Assembly (NCBI GenBank): GCA_015488785.1
Contig: WFNC01000471.1
Location: 1 to 14,401, forward strand
Length of the DNA: 14,401 nt
Origin: Flavobacteriales bacterium
GTDB taxonomy: Bacteria; Bacteroidota; Bacteroidia; Flavobacteriales_D; Parvicellaceae
Direction of reading: 5' to 3'
A program made the position numbers and the translations under genes. Of the stretch, positions 6,472-13,579 are shown in pieces; within the stretch, counting starts at the first letter, position 1, and each line of letters starts with the position of its first letter. Under the pieces are notes generated by a model that saw only the letters and a program-made list of their open reading frames with translations, was not told where the DNA came from and made no database searches.

Positions 6472-7947
6472 TTAAACCCTATTTACCTCCCAAGCCATAA
6501 CTTCGCTTGAAGGAGTATAATCGGCTTTTGTGTCTTGTTCGGTCAAGAAATAATTAGCCATTATACCTGCTATTTTTTTAGTTTCATCGGAAGCTTCATC
6601 TAATATTTCGGGGTTTGCAAAAAAATGTTTTACAAAATGAGTATCAAAATTACCAGATTTAAAAGCTTCGTGATTTATGGTGTATTTACAGAAATCGAGC
6701 GTTGTTTCGATTCCTACAATATCATAATCTTCGATTGCTTTTGTCATTTTTCGAATCGCCTCTTCTCTTGTTGGTGCATGAACGATTAGTTTAGCAATCA
6801 TAGGATCATAATAAATTGGAATTTCCATTCCTTCTTCAAATCCATCGTCAACTCTAACCCCTTCTCCTGTTGGTCTCTTATAAACTTCTAAAGTTCCAAT
6901 GTCTGGTAAGAAATTATTTTTTGGATCTTCGGCATAAACTCTGACCTCTATAGAATGACCATCAATTTTTAAATCTTCTTGTGAGAAACTTAATTTCTCT
7001 CCTCTTGCTATTTTTATTTGTTCTTCTACCAAATCTAAACCTGTAATCATTTCTGTAACAGGATGCTCTACTTGAAGACGGGTATTCATTTCTAAAAAGA
7101 AAAACTCCCCATTTTCATATAAAAACTCAACGGTTCCTGCTCCAACATAATTACACGCTTTGGCTACTTGGCAAGCTGAGTCGCCCATTGCTTTTCTAAG
7201 TTCTGGTGTAAGGACAGCCGATGGCGCTTCTTCTATTACTTTCTGATGTCTTCTTTGTATCGAACATTCTCTTTCGAAAAGTGAAACTGTATTTCCAAAA
7301 CTATCTGCTAAAACTTGAATCTCAATATGACGTGGTGAACCTACATATCGCTCAATAAAAACAGCTCCGTTACCAAAAGATTTTACGGCCTCGCTAATGG
7401 CTAAATTCATTTGTTCTTCGAACTCTTCTCGGTTTTCGACTACACGCATTCCTTTTCCACCTCCTCCTGCTGAGGCTTTTATCAAAATTGGATAACCGAT
7501 AATATCGGCTTCGTTTTTAGCTTTTTCGATGTCTGTAATTGCCTTATCTAATCCTGGAACCATTGGGATTCCGTAAGATTTTACAGCTGACTTAGCCGAC
7601 AATTTATCGCCCATAACTTCCATCGATTCTGGAGAAGGACCTATAAATGTAATGCCTGCATTGGTCGCTTTTCTAGTAAAATCAGCATTTTCGCTCAAAA
7701 AACCATATCCTGGGTGAACTCCATCTACATTTAATTCTTTACAAATTTCTAATATTTTATCCCCTAACAAATAACTTTCGTTACTTGGTGGAGGTCCTAC
7801 ACAAACGGCTTCATCAGCATATTTTACAAATGGTGCATTAACATCAGCCTCCGAATATATGGCGACCGATTTTATCCCCATTTTTCGACAACTGCGCATT
7901 ATTCTCAATGCTATCTCTCCCCTATTTGCTATTAGAATTTTTTTCAT
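6472..7947 (-). CDS. accC: Biotin carboxylase (acetyl-/acyl-CoA carboxylase subunit)
   Basis: This enzyme carboxylates biotin on a carrier protein using ATP and bicarbonate. I chose the ATG at 7947 (491 residues, MKKILIANRGEIALRIMR), the canonical start. A GTG seven codons upstream (7968) coincides with the predicted transcription start and is unlikely. Visible sites are YGFLSENADF (81-90), Lys115 in MGDKLSAK, the ATP-grasp loop GGGGKGMR (161-168), EAPS (240-243), and the catalytic EMNTRLQVEHPVTE (286-299) with Arg290 and Glu294. The chain is about 40 residues longer than E. coli AccC, as in subunits of propionyl- or other acyl-CoA carboxylases. No biotin carrier or carboxyltransferase gene is adjacent, so the acyl-CoA substrate cannot be told. 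Confidence 0.92.
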   Translation of the reverse strand: MKKILIANRGEIALRIMRSCRKMGIKSVAIYSEADVNAPFVKYADEAVCVGPPPSNESYLLGDKILEICKELNVDGVHPGYGFLSENADFTRKATNAGITFIGPSPESMEVMGDKLSAKSAVKSYGIPMVPGLDKAITDIEKAKNEADIIGYPILIKASAGGGGKGMRVVENREEFEEQMNLAISEAVKSFGNGAVFIERYVGSPRHIEIQVLADSFGNTVSLFERECSIQRRHQKVIEEAPSAVLTPELRKAMGDSACQVAKACNYVGAGTVEFLYENGEFFFLEMNTRLQVEHPVTEMITGLDLVEEQIKIARGEKLSFSQEDLKIDGHSIEVRVYAEDPKNNFLPDIGTLEVYKRPTGEGVRVDDGFEEGMEIPIYYDPMIAKLIVHAPTREEAIRKMTKAIEDYDIVGIETTLDFCKYTINHEAFKSGNFDTHFVKHFFANPEILDEASDETKKIAGIMANYFLTEQDTKADYTPSSEVMAWEVNRV

Positions 7948-7974
7948 ACCCTTATAATTTTTGTTCACAAGTCA

Positions 7975-8007
7975 CAAATATACAATTCTTCATCTAATTA
8001 TGACAAA
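7975..8007 (-). promoter_or_regulatory. accC promoter
   Basis: The minus strand has TTTTG (complement of about 8004-8008), 21 bases, then TATATTTG (complement of 7975-7982), a full TAnnTTTG box. Transcription should begin around 7968, giving a leader of about 20 nt before the ATG at 7947. Confidence 0.65.
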
Positions 8008-8054
8008 ACAACCTAAATATTATGGTTCTACCGAGTTTAGTATGGGTAATACAA

Positions 8055-8094
8055 TATAGTAGTACCTCAAAGTTTAATACTATATCTATTTTTG
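8055..8094 (+). promoter_or_regulatory. Orphan promoter-like site with inverted repeat
   Basis: TATAGTAGTA (8055-8064) and TAATACTATA (8075-8084) pair at nine of ten positions. Right after them, TATTTTTGCA (8087-8096) is a full TAnnTTTG box followed by the CA often seen in this phylum. No good -33 TTTG is at the right distance. The only reading frame it would serve is a 32-codon one (8099-8197) that I do not trust. The rest of the gap between accC and ywbE is AT-rich and shows no gene. Confidence 0.3.
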
Positions 8095-8281
8095 CAAAAT
8101 GTACAATGTACTATGCCCTATGTTGTTTTTAATCTTAAATTCATTAAATACAAAAAACTTATCCTTTTTACGAAAAATTAAATTTAGCTCTTCTTGAATT
8201 CAGCCTCTAAAAACGATAGGATAAAAAAGCTTTACGTTTTTTTCTTAGTCTTTTACTCATTTTAATTTTACAGCTCTTTTA

Positions 8282-8313
8282 TTGCAAGCATGTTCTAAAA
8301 AAATGTACTTTTG
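8282..8313 (+). promoter_or_regulatory. ywbE promoter
   Basis: TTG (8282-8284), 21 bases, then TACTTTTG (8306-8313), a full TAnnTTTG box. The start codon is only 13 bases after the box, so the transcript should have a leader of roughly 5-8 nt and be nearly leaderless. Confidence 0.65.
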
Positions 8314-8326
8314 AATTAAAATTATT

Positions 8327-8539
8327 ATGGGTAAATTAACAGGAACATTAAGAGCGAACATCAACGTTGGTAGCGAAGTTGAAATAGTACAGAAACATCA
8401 TCAACGTTCTGGAGAGCTTACGGAAGGTTTTGTTGAGAAACTATTGACTAAATCGCCAAAGCATACGCACGGTATAAAAGTAAGGTTAGAAACTGGCGAA
8501 GTTGGAAGGGTTAAATATGTGATTGAAGAAGAGGATTAG
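8327..8539 (+). CDS. ywbE: YwbE family small protein (DUF2196)
   Basis: The protein is 70 residues with no signal or membrane segment. The family pattern is clear: a basic start (MGKLTGTLRANINVGSEVEIVQKHHQRSG), then LTEGFVEKLLTKSPKHTHGIKVRLETGEVGRV and an acidic end. The family is conserved and short, with a small beta-barrel-like composition. I know of no proven function, and a role with nucleic acid is only a guess from its many Lys/Arg/His residues. It stands alone on the plus strand between two minus-strand genes, with its own promoter and a convergent terminator. The predicted leader is unusually short, so translation probably does not depend on a ribosome-binding site. Confidence 0.88.
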   Translation: MGKLTGTLRANINVGSEVEIVQKHHQRSGELTEGFVEKLLTKSPKHTHGIKVRLETGEVGRVKYVIEEED

Positions 8540-8589
8540 TTTATCAGTAACAATAACTTTTTATTAAACATTTAGGTTTTGTAACGCAT

Positions 8590-8630
8590 AAAAATGCCTT
8601 ACTACAATTTTTGTAATAAGGCTTTTATTT
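8590..8630. terminator. Bidirectional terminator between ywbE and the oxygenase gene
   Basis: GCCTTA (8596-8601) and TAAGGC (8617-8622) form the base of the stem, continued by TACAA/TTGTA (8603-8607 and 8611-8615). An A-run before and a T-run after make it suitable in both directions. It serves two convergent genes, ywbE on plus and the gene ending at 8660 on minus. Confidence 0.8.
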
Positions 8631-8659
8631 TCTGTTTAAAAATAAGTGTTGTAAAAATA

Positions 8660-9613
8660 TTATTTCAATCCTATTTCTTCTAATCTTTGATCGAGGTAAT
8701 CTCCTGCTAAAATATCTTCATACATTTTTGGGTGCTCACTATCAATACATTGAGGTAAGCAATCTAATGGCATGTCGGGTCTTGGGTGCAAGAAGAAAGG
8801 AATAGAAAAACGATCTTCTGCCCATTTTTCTTTTGGAGGATTTACAACTCGATGCGTTGTAGAACGTAACTTGTTATTGGTCAATCGTTGTAACATATCG
8901 CCTACATTAACAATAATGTGATTTTCGATAGATGTTACTGCAACCCATTCGTTTTGTTTATTCAAGACTTGTAATCCATCGGCAGAAGCTCCGATTAATA
9001 ACGTTATTAAATTGATGTCTTCATGTTCTCCAGCTCTTACAGCGTCTGGTTCTGGATTTACGATTGGCGGATAATGTATAGGTCTTAAAATACTATTTCC
9101 GTTGTGGATATGTTTATCAAAATAATGCTCGTCAATGTTTAAATATAATGCAATCGCTTGCAATAATTTACCTCCTGTTTTTAGGAATGTTTGATATGCT
9201 TCTTTTCCTGTTGGTAAAAAATCAGCTAATTCATCTACTGAAATATTATCGTGATAGACTTCTTTAATTGGATCTCCGTCTTCTACAAATTGTCCGAAAT
9301 GCCAAAATTCTTTTAAATCTCCTGCTTTACTTTGTTTTGCGTGTTCTTTTCCAAAAGAAGTATAACCTCTTTGCCCTCCAATTCCTTCTATTTCATATTT
9401 AGCTTTTACAGCTGTGGGTAAATTAAAGAAGGCTTTTATGTTTGTGTACAATTGATCGATTACCTGATCTTCGATTCCGTGGTTTCTTACTGCTACAAAT
9501 CCAATTTCTTCGTAAGCTTCTCCTATTTGTTTTACAAAACTAGCTTTTCTTTTTTCATCGTTTGATAAAAAATCTGCTAAATCTACTGAGGGAATTCCTA
9601 TTGGTGTTTTCAT
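8660..9613 (-). CDS. Isopenicillin N synthase-like Fe(II) oxygenase
   Basis: The 317-residue protein belongs to the 2-oxoglutarate/Fe(II) dioxygenase superfamily. It has the non-heme dioxygenase N-terminal region (about 5-120, with GFVAVRNHGI at 38-47) and the C-terminal double-stranded beta-helix domain. The iron triad is His197, Asp199 (GEHEDINLITLL) and His254 (STTHRVVNP). Arg268 and Ser270 (RFSIPFF) form the usual co-substrate carboxylate site. The substrate cannot be told: family members hydroxylate or oxidise amino acids and many small molecules, and despite the family name nothing here suggests beta-lactam synthesis. It lies 58 bases downstream of the metB-like gene on the same strand, with a very strong terminator hairpin between them, so it either relies on readthrough or has a promoter I cannot see. 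Confidence 0.88.
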   Translation of the reverse strand: MKTPIGIPSVDLADFLSNDEKRKASFVKQIGEAYEEIGFVAVRNHGIEDQVIDQLYTNIKAFFNLPTAVKAKYEIEGIGGQRGYTSFGKEHAKQSKAGDLKEFWHFGQFVEDGDPIKEVYHDNISVDELADFLPTGKEAYQTFLKTGGKLLQAIALYLNIDEHYFDKHIHNGNSILRPIHYPPIVNPEPDAVRAGEHEDINLITLLIGASADGLQVLNKQNEWVAVTSIENHIIVNVGDMLQRLTNNKLRSTTHRVVNPPKEKWAEDRFSIPFFLHPRPDMPLDCLPQCIDSEHPKMYEDILAGDYLDQRLEEIGLK

Positions 9614-9630
9614 TTTTTTTACTAAATAAT

Positions 9631-9662
9631 AAAGCCCTTAAAACAGGTGTTTTAAGGGCTTT
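9631..9662 (-). terminator. Very strong terminator hairpin after metB
   Basis: Fifteen bases at 9631-9645 (starting AAAGCCC, ending AAAACA) are exactly complementary to 9648-9662, leaving a GG loop that will open to about four bases. On the minus strand it begins about nine bases after the metB stop and ends 17 bases before the next start codon. The bases after it are T-rich but short (TTTATTATTT). Confidence 0.8.
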
Positions 9663-9671
9663 GAACATCTA

Positions 9672-10811
9672 TTAATTTAAGGCTTGTTTTAAATCTGCAA
9701 GTAAATCTTCAGCATCTTCAATACCAACGCTTAGTCGGATTAAAGAATCTGTGACTCCACTTTTTTCTCTTTCTTCTTTTGGAATTGCTGCGTGTGTCAT
9801 TGTAGCAGGATGTCCAATTAGAGACTCTACTCCTCCTAGTGATTCTGCTAATGCAAATATTTTTAATTTCTTTACAATATTTAATGCATCGTCAAGCTTA
9901 TCACCTTTAAGGGTAAAAGAAATCATACCTCCAAAATCTTTCATTTGTTCTTTGGCTACATTGTGATTTCTGTGCGACTCTAATCCTGGCCAATAAACAG
10001 TATCTACTTTTGGATGACCAACTAAAAATTCAGCAATTTCTTTACCGTTTTTACAATGTTGTTGCATTCTGATGTGCAATGTTTTAATTCCTCTCAATAC
10101 TAAGAAAGAATCCATAGGACCACAAACAGCTCCTGAGCTATTTTGTATTCTATAAATTTCGTTTGCAATTGTTTCATCTTTTGCGACTAAAATTCCCATT
10201 ACTACATCTGAGTGTCCTCCTAGGTATTTTGTTGCTGAGTGCATAACGATATCTGCTCCCAAGTCTAAAGGAGTTTGTAAATATGGTGTTGCAAATGTAT
10301 TGTCAACTGCTAACCAGGCATTGTTTGCTTTGGCTATTTTTGCCATTGCTTTTATGTCTATAATTTGCATTGTTGGGTTGGTTGGTGTTTCTACCCAAAT
10401 CAATTTTGTTTTTTCGTTTGCTATTTTTTCTACTCCTGCAACGTCTCCCATTGCAACGAAATGAAATTTAATTCCATATTGTTCAAAGATTGTTTTAAAA
10501 ATACGGTAAGTTCCTCCGTATAAATCATTGGTAGAAATAACTTCGTCTCCTGGTTTCAGCATTTTCATAACACAGTCGATTGCTGCTAATCCTGAACCAA
10601 ATGCGGCTCCAAATTTACCGTTTTCAATTGCTGCTATATTTTTTTCTAAAGCACTTCTCGTTGGATTTCCTGTTCTAGAATATTCGTATCCTTTGTGTAC
10701 TCCTACTTCTTCTTGAATGTAAGTAGATGTTTGATAGATGGGAGTCATTATTGCTCCTGTAGCTGGATCTGGTTCTAGTCCTGCGTGAATTGCTTTTGTT
10801 CCAAATTTCAT
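9672..10811 (-). CDS. metB: Cystathionine gamma-synthase / gamma-lyase family enzyme
   Basis: This is a PLP enzyme of the Cys/Met metabolism family (trans-sulfuration), cytoplasmic and probably tetrameric. I prefer the ATG at 10811 (379 residues, MKFGTKAIHAGLEPDPATGA). The ATG 23 codons upstream would add a Lys/Phe-rich extension not usual in the family. Visible sites are YEYSRTGNPTR (42-52), FGSGLAAI (71-78), Tyr98 in DLYGGTYR, Asp170 (AVDNTFATPYLQ), and the PLP lysine Lys195 in SATKYLGGHSD. Near the C-terminus are AESLGGVESLIGHPATMTHA (322-341) and RLSVGIED. Synthase, gamma-lyase and methionine lyase activities cannot be separated by eye; the synthase name follows usual flavobacterial annotation. 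No met or cys biosynthesis gene is adjacent. Confidence 0.88.
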   Translation of the reverse strand: MKFGTKAIHAGLEPDPATGAIMTPIYQTSTYIQEEVGVHKGYEYSRTGNPTRSALEKNIAAIENGKFGAAFGSGLAAIDCVMKMLKPGDEVISTNDLYGGTYRIFKTIFEQYGIKFHFVAMGDVAGVEKIANEKTKLIWVETPTNPTMQIIDIKAMAKIAKANNAWLAVDNTFATPYLQTPLDLGADIVMHSATKYLGGHSDVVMGILVAKDETIANEIYRIQNSSGAVCGPMDSFLVLRGIKTLHIRMQQHCKNGKEIAEFLVGHPKVDTVYWPGLESHRNHNVAKEQMKDFGGMISFTLKGDKLDDALNIVKKLKIFALAESLGGVESLIGHPATMTHAAIPKEEREKSGVTDSLIRLSVGIEDAEDLLADLKQALN

Positions 10812-10978
10812 GAAATAGGTGTTTTTTAGTTTTTTATATTTTATATCTAAATCGAAAAGTGATTTGAATATAATTTTCACGAAAATAAGAATTATTATTC
10901 TAAAATACTTCTTGTCAATATGTTTTTTTACTTCTAGCTTAAATGACTTCGTGTAAATGAAGATTAATACGGATTATC

Positions 10979-11125
10979 AATTACGAATGAACAATTATGA
11001 ATTACGAATTATGAATGAACAATTAAGAATTACGAATTATCAATTACGAATTATGAATTACGAATTATGAATTACGAATGAACAATTAAGAATGAACAAT
11101 TAAGAATTATCAATTACGAATTATG
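10979..11125. repeat. Heptanucleotide tandem array 1 (21 units)
   Basis: Twenty-one consecutive 7-base units in perfect register, all built on AAT. Using C=AATTACG, T=AATTATG, K=AATTATC, G=AATGAAC and A=AATTAAG, the order is C G T C T G A C K C T C T C G A G A K C T. The preceding GATTATC and following AAACATA look like decayed units. This is a short-unit tandem repeat of the kind described as STRR in cyanobacteria, in noncoding DNA 168 bases upstream of the metB start. Confidence 0.9.
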
Positions 11126-11243
11126 AAACATAAAATTTGAAATAAGCGATAATATATTGATAGAATGTAAGGTTGCTGCTGCTTAGAAGTTTGAACGATG
11201 CTAAAAGAAATTTATCTATCTCAGGATTACAAATGGTGAAAAT

Positions 11244-11350
11244 ATTGAAGGGTACTAAAATAAATGACAAAAAAATACATAAAGACAAGGGACGTAAAAT
11301 ATAATTGGCAATTTAATGAGGTTATAAAGTGCTAATCCTCTCTTATTTAG
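11244..11350 (+). repeat. Block A, diverged duplicate of 11791-11890
   Basis: Starting ATTGAAGGGT and passing through GACAAAAAAA and AATGAGGTTATAAAGTGCTAA to CTCTCTTA, this block aligns with 11791-11890, which reads ATTGAGGGGT, GACAAAAAAA, AATGAGATTATAAAGTACTGA and CTCTCCTA. Both blocks lie downstream of a heptamer array, and TGAAATAAG also follows each array. I see no reading frame in either. The unit appears to be an old duplication of array plus tail. Confidence 0.5.
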
Positions 11351-11416
11351 GGTTCGCTGAAAAACACTCGGAATCAGTAGAGTCTTTGTTCTAGTTGTTT
11401 TTTAGACTTTTTTAGT
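11342..11416 (+). repeat. Dispersed hairpin repeat, copy 2
   Basis: This is the second copy of the element at 4399-4472, in the same orientation, about 7 kb away. It reads TTATTTAGGGTTCGCTG, AAAAACACT, a spacer, then AGTTGTTTTTTAGACTTT. CTGAAAAACA-CT and AGTTGTTTTTTAG can pair. It directly follows block A; the second block copy (11791-11890) does not carry it. Confidence 0.5.
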
Positions 11417-11547
11417 AAACCATAAACCGTGATTAATACGGATAGTAAGTTTGAAAATACGCACTAAAAATAGCTGTAAAAAGACTTTTGAATCTGTTGT
11501 AAAAAATAATCAAACTCTAGCAAATACTGAATTGGAAACACATATAC

Positions 11548-11690
11548 GCGTTAGGGATAGAAACGTTAGCTTTTTGAGCTTCGACTTAGTTAATCTTGAC
11601 TGAAAAGAGCGATTTTATGAGCTCCTTTTAAGTTTAGATTAACTTTGTTGAAACTCAAAAACTACAAGTGGATAGCCCGTTTAAACGCCC
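11548..11690 (+). ncRNA. Structured RNA candidate, long imperfect stem (Flavo-1-like)
   Basis: The arm at 11565-11601 (GTTAGCTTTTTGAGCTTC... ) pairs with 11630-11665 (...GAAACTCAAAAACTAC) with several mismatches, and the helix continues inward through GAAAAG-AGC / GCTCCTTTT. This gives a hairpin of about 100 nt. It is closed from outside by GCGTT (11548-11552) with AACGC (11684-11688), and by GGG (11554-11556) with CCC (11676-11678). Single-stranded GATAGAAAC and GTGGATAGCCCG lie at the junction. I remember the pattern GCGTTAGGGAT...GATAGCCC...AACGCCC as a recurrent flavobacterial intergenic element, and the Rfam family Flavo-1 is my best guess. The name is uncertain; the structure is seen directly. 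Confidence 0.55.
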
Positions 11691-11697
11691 TTGTCTG

Positions 11698-11753
11698 AAT
11701 TATGAATTACGAATGAACAATTACGAATTATCAATTACGAATTACGAGTTATG
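11698..11753. repeat. Heptanucleotide tandem array 2 (8 units)
   Basis: Eight 7-base units in register, in the code of array 1: T C G C K C C, then AGTTATG. Three more degenerate units (ACTAGAA, AATTGAG, GATTATG) continue to 11774. The array begins seven bases after the structured element ends. Confidence 0.85.
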
Positions 11754-11790
11754 ACTAGAAAATTGAGGATTATGAAATAAGTGAAAAAAG

Positions 11791-11890
11791 ATTGAGGGGT
11801 TTAATTTAAACGACAAAAAAAAGACTAACTCTTGAAAAAAAATAATTGATTCTTAAATGAGATTATAAAGTACTGAACCGCTCTCCTACT
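11791..11890 (+). repeat. Block B, diverged duplicate of 11244-11350
   Basis: This is the partner of block A. The best conserved part is AAATGAGATTATAAAGTACTGA (within 11855-11877) against TTAATGAGGTTATAAAGTGCTAA in A. It follows heptamer array 2 as block A follows array 1. The whole stretch 10812-11998 has no gene that I can support. Confidence 0.5.
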
Positions 11891-11946
11891 GTTTATACAC
11901 AAAGTAAAACGTACTTTGGATTTTAGTATATATTAACAATTTGAAA

Positions 11947-11977
11947 TTGGAGGATTAACAAATAATCGCTATCTTCG
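11947..11977 (+). promoter_or_regulatory. Probable promoter of the thiolase gene
   Basis: TTG (11947-11949), 20 bases, then TATCTTCG (11970-11977), which is seven of eight matches to TAnnTTTG. This would give a leader of about 15 nt before the ATG at 11999. Confidence 0.45.
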
Positions 11978-11998
11978 GGAACGTAAAAATAAAAAAAC

Positions 11999-13210
11999 AT
12001 GATAAAAGACGCATATATTATTGACGCAATAAGAACTCCTATTGGAAATTTTGGAGGGACACTTTCTGCTGTTCGAACGGATGATTTGGGGGCTATTGTA
12101 ATGAAAGAATTAATCAATAGAAACGAAAGTTTGAATCCTTCTGAGATTGAAGATGTATTGTTTGGTTGTGCGAATCAAGCGGGTGAGGATAATCGTAATG
12201 TGGCTCGTATGTCGTCACTTTTGGCAGGGTTGCCTTACACTTTGGGAGGTGAAACTGTAAACCGTTTGTGTGCTTCGGGGATGGCTTCGACTATAAATGC
12301 TTCGAGGGCTATAAAATTGGGCGACGGAGATATTTACATTACTGGAGGTGTGGAAAATATGACGAGAGGTCCTTGGGTGATTTCTAAGGCTTCTAAACCA
12401 TTTGGAAGAGATGCTCAGATGCATGATTCTAGTTTTGGTTGGCGTTTTATTAATCCAAAAATGAAGGAGCTTTATGGGATTGATGGTATGGGACAAACGG
12501 CTGAAAATCTTGTGGATCTTTATAAAATAAGTAGAGAAGATCAAGATCAGTTTTCTTATTGGAGTCAAATGAAAGCGACTAGGGCTCAAAAAGAGGGAAT
12601 ATTTAGTGAGGAAATTGTTCCTGTTGTGATTCCTCAACGAAGAAAAGAGGATATTATCTTTAGTGAGGATGAATTTATTAGACCAACGACAACGTTAGAA
12701 ATACTTGGTAAACTTAGACCTGCTTTTAGAAAAGAAGGTGGAACAGTTACGGCTGGAAATGCGTCAGGACTGAACGATGGTGCTGGAGCAATATTGATTG
12801 CGTCGGAAGAGGCTGCTACTCGAAATGGACTTACACCAAAGGCTAGAATTGTTGCTTCGGCAGTGGCTGGAGTAGAACCTAGAATTATGGGAATTGGTCC
12901 TGTTTATGCTTCTCAGAAAGCTTTGAAAAGAGCTGGATTGACAATGGATGACATGGATGTAATCGAATTGAATGAGGCTTTTGCGGCTCAGAGCTTGGCT
13001 TGTACTAGAGCTATGGGATTGGAAGATAACGACCCTCGTATTAATCCTAATGGAGGTGCGATTGCGCTGGGACATCCGCTAGGAATGACTGGTTCTAGAA
13101 TTTTGCAAACCGCCATGTTAGAACTTCATAGAACGAATAAAAAATATGCTTTGGTTACGTTGTGTATTGGTGTTGGGCAAGGTTATGCTACGATTATAGA
13201 AAGAGTTTAG
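11999..13210 (+). CDS. pcaF: Thiolase, 3-oxoadipyl-CoA type
   Basis: The 403-residue thiolase has catalytic Cys91 (NRLCASGMAS), His359 (GGAIALGHPLGMTG) and Cys389 (TLCIGVGQG), plus NEAFAAQ at 325-331. The stretch FGWRFINPKMKELYGIDGMGQTAENL (about 146-171) matches the pattern seen in 3-oxoadipyl-CoA thiolases (PcaF/PaaJ), which cleave 3-oxoadipyl-CoA to succinyl-CoA and acetyl-CoA in beta-ketoadipate and phenylacetate degradation. A broader acetyl-CoA acyltransferase role is possible. No other pca or paa gene is nearby, so the pathway is not confirmed by context. The gene follows the long noncoding repeat region and is followed after four bases by a small gene, probably in one transcript. Confidence 0.85.
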   Translation: MIKDAYIIDAIRTPIGNFGGTLSAVRTDDLGAIVMKELINRNESLNPSEIEDVLFGCANQAGEDNRNVARMSSLLAGLPYTLGGETVNRLCASGMASTINASRAIKLGDGDIYITGGVENMTRGPWVISKASKPFGRDAQMHDSSFGWRFINPKMKELYGIDGMGQTAENLVDLYKISREDQDQFSYWSQMKATRAQKEGIFSEEIVPVVIPQRRKEDIIFSEDEFIRPTTTLEILGKLRPAFRKEGGTVTAGNASGLNDGAGAILIASEEAATRNGLTPKARIVASAVAGVEPRIMGIGPVYASQKALKRAGLTMDDMDVIELNEAFAAQSLACTRAMGLEDNDPRINPNGGAIALGHPLGMTGSRILQTAMLELHRTNKKYALVTLCIGVGQGYATIIERV

Positions 13211-13214
13211 GTTT

Positions 13215-13571
13215 ATGGAAGAGTTAAAAACAAGACCAATAAAGGAAAGTGAATTAGTATTAGTTCGGTTTCTACTGTACAAAGCAGGGGTGAAAATGGA
13301 AGATTTTCCAATTAGCACTACTGTTTTTGAGTATGAGGGTGGAAAAATGGGAAGTATTAACTTTGTTTCTGAGAATCAAGGGGAATATGATTCTGATATT
13401 ATTCAAGCTCAATACATTGACACTGATGATGTAATTGTAATGATTACACTGACGAAAGACAAGAATAATCAGCTTTTGGATTTAGATTTTTGGAAAGTAA
13501 ATTTTGAAAAACTAGTGACTTATCCGACTCCTGAAGATTTGATTTTTGAAAATTTTAAAGAAATTAAATAG
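13215..13571 (+). CDS. Small protein resembling DUF6984
   Basis: The protein is 118 residues, cytoplasmic by appearance, with no signal or membrane segment. It starts with a helix (RPIKESELVLVRFLLYKAG, about 7-25), then a GGKMGSINFVSE segment (about 42-53), an acidic DSDIIQAQYIDTDDVIVMITLTKDKNNQLLDLDFWKVNFEKL stretch (about 59-99) and a YPTPEDL end. The pattern 'GGxMGSI...DxDxVxVxIxLxxDxxxxLxDLDxWKVxFxxLxxYP' resembles what I recall of DUF6984, whose function is unknown. It starts four bases after the thiolase stop and is probably translated from the same message. Nothing links it biochemically to the thiolase. Confidence 0.6.
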   Translation: MEELKTRPIKESELVLVRFLLYKAGVKMEDFPISTTVFEYEGGKMGSINFVSENQGEYDSDIIQAQYIDTDDVIVMITLTKDKNNQLLDLDFWKVNFEKLVTYPTPEDLIFENFKEIK

Positions 13572-13579
13572 GTGTGAAT

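Noticed and set aside
7948..7968. Upstream GTG start for accC
   Set aside because: It would lie at the predicted transcription start, and the family begins with MKKILIANRGE at the ATG at 7947.
8099..8197. 32-codon frame after the orphan promoter-like site
   Set aside because: Short, AT-driven composition, no recognisable motif, and its start would fall at or before the predicted transcription start.
10812..10880. 23-codon N-terminal extension of the metB-like gene
   Set aside because: The family starts at MKFGTKAIHAG; the extension is AT-driven, Lys/Phe-rich and without recognisable features.
10979..11125. Possible CRISPR array
   Set aside because: Units are seven bases with no unique spacers, and no cas gene is present. 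It is a tandem short repeat.
12215..13318. Minus-strand reading frames opposite the thiolase (12215-12637, 12764-13075, 13118-13318) and 11923-12117
   Set aside because: They are antisense to a well-supported thiolase gene or its promoter, with Ser/Arg/Asn-rich composition and no family resemblance.
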